The position numbers were made by a program, and so were the translations under genes. From Tribonema minus (taxonomy: Eukaryota; Sar; Xanthophyceae; Tribonematales; Tribonemataceae), in the NCBI GenBank assembly GCA_017506865.1, contig JAFCMP010000490.1:620001-684000 (forward strand): a stretch of DNA of 64,000 bases. Direction: 5' to 3'. Position 1 is the first letter of the stretch; each line of letters begins with the position of its first letter. Under the pieces are notes generated by a model. The model saw only the letters and a list, made by a program, of their open reading frames with translations. It searched no databases and was not told the DNA's origin. This document shows, piece after piece, positions 60,342 to 64,000 of this stretch.

Positions 60342-63300
60342 CTACAAGCGGAAGCGCTCCGCCATTGGCACAGCCGGCCGCTTGTGGAAGACTGCAGTGA
60401 GCACGGCACATGCAAACATACGCAACGGTGAGCATTCGCCAGGCCCAGCAGCACAGGTGTAGATCTGCAGCGCTGTTAGCGACAGAAGACAACCAACAGG
60501 CCCAGAGTTTTGCGCAAAGCGCCTGTTGCTTTAAAGTGCAGGGTCACTCGGATACGAACTTCTAGTGGTGGCAGTACCAGGCAAAAGTTACCCGCAGGCG
60601 TCATGATCACCACCAGCAAGTGCATGTGCGCATCCCTGCAGGCAACCCACGGGCAACGCGTGCCCACCCGTTGCCCTGCTTTGTATGCTCAAAACACAAC
60701 GACTTCCTACTTTAGGCAAACAGCTGCAGTTGTATCGTGCACTCTAGTATCACTGCAATGGCTTGCAGGCTCATGCTGAGACAATTACAATGTGGAAGCA
60801 CATTGGCAGTTACTGTGTGATCACGTTTGCAATTTACGCATGAAGCTCGCTCGAGGGGGTGACCAAGATCATCATTGACAGCCCTTGCGCCCAGCCCACT
60901 CTGTTCTAGACCAGCAATTGTAGATGCACCCGAGACTGTTAAGCTGAGGGAACCAGAATTCGCTCACCGTTACACTGAGACTGCGCACGTGAGCAGCTGC
61001 AAACTGCATGCGCGCAACATCGCTTAAAGGCGGTTTGCAATCATTAACAGCAACCCCCGCAGCCCCGCCAGCTCTGTTCTATATAGGCCATGAGCGCATG
61101 GCTGTTGCGCTGATTGAGTAGATGCACCTACCGCAATCCCACAAGCTCACAAGTAGCCTGAGATACTGCTAACAAGAGCAAGTCATCGCTTGCGCAATCT
61201 GCACACGAGCCTAGCTTGAGGGGGTGGGTGCCTGAGATCGTCCCCCACAGCCCCCGCTTGTGGTGCTGGCAGAAATACGCAAAGAGTACCTATGTTCTAG
61301 ACCATGAGCGTCCACAACCGTCGCGATGATGGAATCTGAGACACCGCGATTGCCGCACGCAAGCGACTGCTTCCACGAACTGCATGCATACCTCGCTTGA
61401 GGGAGTGCCCTAGATCGTCCCCCACAGCCCCCGCGCCGCGCCCGCGCTCTGTTCTAGACCATTAGCGCCCACAACCGTTGTACTGATTGAAGTTGATGTA
61501 CTGCGATTGCCTAAGCTCACACTGCGCACATGAGCAAGTAATTGCTTCCACGATCTGCATGCGCACCTCGCTTGAGGAGGTGTCCGAGATCGTCCCCCAC
61601 AGCTATGCTCATTGAATTTGATGTACAAACCACAATCCCAAAAGCTCACAGCTAGCCTGAGACACTGCGCACGTGAGCCAGTACTAGCTTCTGCAGTTTG
61701 CGTACGCATACCTCGCTTGAGGGGGTGCCCGAGATCGTCCCCCACAGCCCTTGCTTGTGGTGGTGGCAGTACCACGCAAAAAGTACCTATGTTCGAGACC
61801 ATGAGGGCGCACGACCGTTGCGCTGATTGAATCTGATGTACCGCGATTGCCCAAGCTCACAGTGACGCTGACACTGCGCACGTGAGAGTAATAGCTTCCG
61901 CGATTCCCGTGCGCGTACCTCGCTTGAGCGGGTGCCCGAGATCGTCCCCCACAGCCCCCGCGCCGCGCCCGCGCGCTCTGCTCCCCGACCATCCCACGGC
62001 ATTGTTGCTCACGGCGCCGTGTTCCAAGGCAGCGGCGCCGTTGTGGTTGACATCGGATGATGTCTCCTCTGCCGCCTCTGCCGCCTTGAGGGCCTTTGCC
62101 GTCGTCAGGTACTCGGCGGCCCTGTAGCATGCATAAGCGGTCAACATCGGTTTGAGCACGTCAGGTGTGTCTGAATGACCTCGTTCTTTAGAGTAAGTGT
62201 TCTGTAGCGTAAGTGTCAGGGTGGGGCTCCATGGTCTGCAGCACTCGGGCGCCGCGCATCTGTCACCCTATTGCACGTCACGTGCAGCCCGTGTATGGCA
62301 TACTGTCGTTATAAAAACACCTCTCTAGATACATGTTGCCTCGCTGCGAATCGTCAGGTATGACAGTCACTTCGAAGGTGTGACGTCAAACACTGCGCAT
62401 CTGTCACCCTGTTGCATGTGTACGGCATACTGTTGTTAAATAGCGCTTCTCTAGATACATGCTGCCTCTTCGCCAATCGACAGTATCACAGTAACTGCAA
62501 CTGTGTGACTTCAACTTCATCTGTCGAGCAGGCAGCGGCCCCTGATCTTTCCCGCCACCAGTCCTGCTAACCGCAACAGTCACTTCAACTGACTTCAACT
62601 GCAAATGTCGTGATTTAAACGAGCCGGCTTTTTTGAACGTACGCACGTTGACGGTCCATAACTTCAGCGCATGAAGCGACCAATACCTAACTCCACAGCT
62701 CCCCCTGGTCCTCAAACTTGTGAAGCGCAGCCCCCTCAACGCTTCCTTCACCTGTCGTGCGCGCCGCACCGCCGCTCCAGCCGAGCCCACAGCAACCCCC
62801 CATGCCAGTCGCTGTCTTAAGTGCCCCACCTGCCGTGTACGGCACTGCCATGTAGGCCCACCGACAACTTCAACCTGAAACCTCAAAGTGCGGACTGCAA
62901 CTTCAACTTTGATAGTTCATCTGTCGTGCGCGCCGCGCAGCCGCGCCCTCAGCGCCCACGTGTGCCAGTCGCCGCTGTCCGCGAGCGCCACGCGCGAGAC
63001 GCAGTTGGCGGACAACTTCAACATGCAACTTTAAGTACAAACTTCAACTTCAACACGTCACCTGTCGTGCGCGCCGCGCCGCCGCTCCAGCCGCGCCCAC
63101 AGCGCCCACGCGTGCCAGTCGCCGCTGTCTGCGAGCACCGCACGCGAAACGTAGTTAGCGGCGAGGTCCACGTTGCCCTGCTGCGCCTCCATCGCAGCCC
63201 ACGCCTGCCACACCGCTCCGACGCTGCCCGCGTCCGACCAGACGCGCACCGCCCACTCAAACAGCTTCCTGCAGGGGGGTGCGTGTCGGGGGGATTGGTA

Positions 63301-63861
63301 GGGGGGGGGGGGGGGGGCTGCGGTGAGTGACAGTCCACGTGTGCGGGACGCGGGCAGGGCGCTCCTTGCAGGAGCAAGTCACACGCACACGCGCGTGCAC
63401 ACACACACATGCAGAGCTTGTGCGGGGATAAGTCACATGATCCAGAAGGCATGTGTGCGCGACGAGCGCCGCAAACGCCATGCAGAGGGGGGCAGGGCAC
63501 GCGTGCAGTGATGCTGCCGCGCTCCAGCACAAAAAAGACAGCCGTATACGATGCGTGCGATGGCGGGGCAGAGCGCGGCGGAAGCGGCCGCTGCGAGGTG
63601 CGACATGGTCCATGCAGCAGATAGGGCGCGAAAAAAATTCCCAAGTTTCGAAGTAGCCAATCTTTCTGTAACACTACGGCTTCGTTGATGGTCGGGCAAG
63701 AAACCGAGAGGCCCAATGACTTGCGCGATGTACAGATGGACATTTGCAAAGTGGAGGGTTCACTTACCTTGCACGGTCTGGCTTCTTGAGCCGCCATTCG
63801 CAGATGGCCCATGTTGTTACCAAAGGCCCCAGCCCGTCTGTTCCTGCGCTAGCCAGGGCAC
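60342..63861 (-). CDS. HAT/TPR-repeat protein, 3' part; 5' part beyond the window
   Basis: Exons 63861-63768, 63268-63062 and 62121-61919 join in phase; a terminal exon at 60391-60342 also fits in phase but is short and less certain. The encoded part reads WAICEWRLKKPDRAR, KLFEWAVRVWSDAGSVGAVW, QAWAAMEAQQGNVDLAANYV, SRAVLADSGDWHAWALWARL. These are half-a-TPR (HAT) repeats with the W-x2-WA-x2-E and A-x3-F/Y pattern. HAT proteins act in RNA processing; in plastids, HCF107/Mbb1-type members stabilise photosystem mRNAs. That role is a family analogy only. The C-terminal part (AAEYLTTAKALKAAEAAEE and on) is Ala-rich and not repeat-like. Upstream exons lie past 64000. Both long introns contain donor-side echoes. 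Confidence 0.65.
60845..61760 (-). repeat. array of up to six echoes of a HAT-protein exon end
   Basis: The exon end at 61919 reads, on the minus strand, GCTGTGGGGGACGATCTCGG, then GCACCCGCTCAAGCGAG and the donor GTACGC. Copies with donor lie at 61711 (GTATGC), 61569 (GTGCGC) and 61392 (GTATGC). A copy with a disrupted donor region lies at about 61212-61262, and two remnants at about 61020-61065 and 60850-60895. Spacing is about 140-210 bp. The intervening intron words (TTCTAGACCATGAGCG, CCACAACCGTTG) are repeated too. Confidence 0.9.
62160..62490. repeat. tandem duplication in a HAT-protein intron
   Basis: GCGCATCTGTCACCCT, GGCATACTGTCGTTA and CTCTCTAGATACATGTTGCC (about 62255-62342) recur as GCGCATCTGTCACCCT, GGCATACTGTTGTTA and TCTCTAGATACATGCTGCC (about 62396-62466). 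Non-coding. Confidence 0.8.
62750..63000 (-). repeat. two echoes of the central HAT exon end
   Basis: The exon end at 63062 encodes DSGDWHAWALWARLERRRGA-HDR. Copy 1 (about 63000-62927) encodes DSGDWHTWALRARL-RGAHDR, with its GT donor changed. Copy 2 (about 62820-62752) retains GACTGGCATG, CGGCTGGAGCGGCGGTGCGG and CGCGCACGACAG-GTGAAG. CTTCAAC words flank each unit. Confidence 0.9.
63299..63318. repeat. poly-G/poly-C tract before a splice acceptor
   Basis: A run of G on the plus strand, read as poly-C upstream of the minus-strand acceptor at 63269. It serves as an example of the C-rich polypyrimidine tracts seen before many acceptors in this window. Confidence 0.8.
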
Positions 63862-64000
63862 CTGGCAGACACAGATGGGAAACAAAGAGTACATGGGATC
63901 AGGCCATGATCAGGCCATGACAACGCGCGTGATGTGCAACCAGGCACGCCAATGCAATGCTGCAACCACGAGAAGCAGGAAGCCAGTTGCGCGACAGAAC

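Overview
The window looks like nuclear DNA of a flagellated alga whose plastid came from a red alga by secondary endosymbiosis (haptophyte, cryptophyte or ochrophyte; the sequence alone does not decide). Genes carry many GT-AG introns. Two predicted proteins begin with a signal peptide followed by a Phe-led transit-peptide start. One gene encodes a centriole assembly protein. AT-rich inserts are pieces of a plastid genome that encoded chlL, tatC, rps10 and atpD, a gene set that excludes a green plastid.

Layout. 0.9-5.7 kb: a LINE-type retrotransposon with two overlapping frames. 5.7-7.6 kb: nuclear copies of plastid DNA (chlL, tatC, psaA, rps10, atpD fragments), split by host-like sequence. 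7.8-8.6 kb: a retroposon with a 14-bp target duplication. 11.75-13.84 kb: a short tandem array running into an intronless ankyrin-type gene (minus strand). 14.7-21.8 kb: two related ~3-kb blocks, each holding seven copies of a 357-397 bp repeat. 23.4-29.2 kb (minus): a five-exon thylakoid-lumen candidate. 30.1-37.7 kb (minus): an eight-exon SAS-4/CPAP homologue. 38.0-47.6 kb (plus): an eleven-exon folate-biopterin (BT1) family transporter, divergent from SAS-4 with 285 bp between start codons. 48.9-49.6 kb: a young 5'-truncated copy of the LINE. 49.8-57.8 kb (plus): a thirteen-exon, plastid-targeted hybrid-cluster protein. 60.3-64.0 kb (minus): a HAT/TPR-repeat protein running off the window edge. 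I assembled all five intron-containing genes exon by exon; reading phase is continuous across every junction given.

The most striking observation is that the introns of all five multi-exon genes contain one to six decaying copies of the neighbouring exon end together with its splice site. These 'exon-boundary echoes' lie about 75-225 bp apart, downstream of donors and upstream of acceptors. They suggest that introns here grow by tandem duplication of splice-junction segments. A second pattern is that five retroposon insertions with readable target duplications all lie at GTAC. A third is a strongly over-represented CTTCAAC/GTTGAAG word, mostly in introns and spacers.
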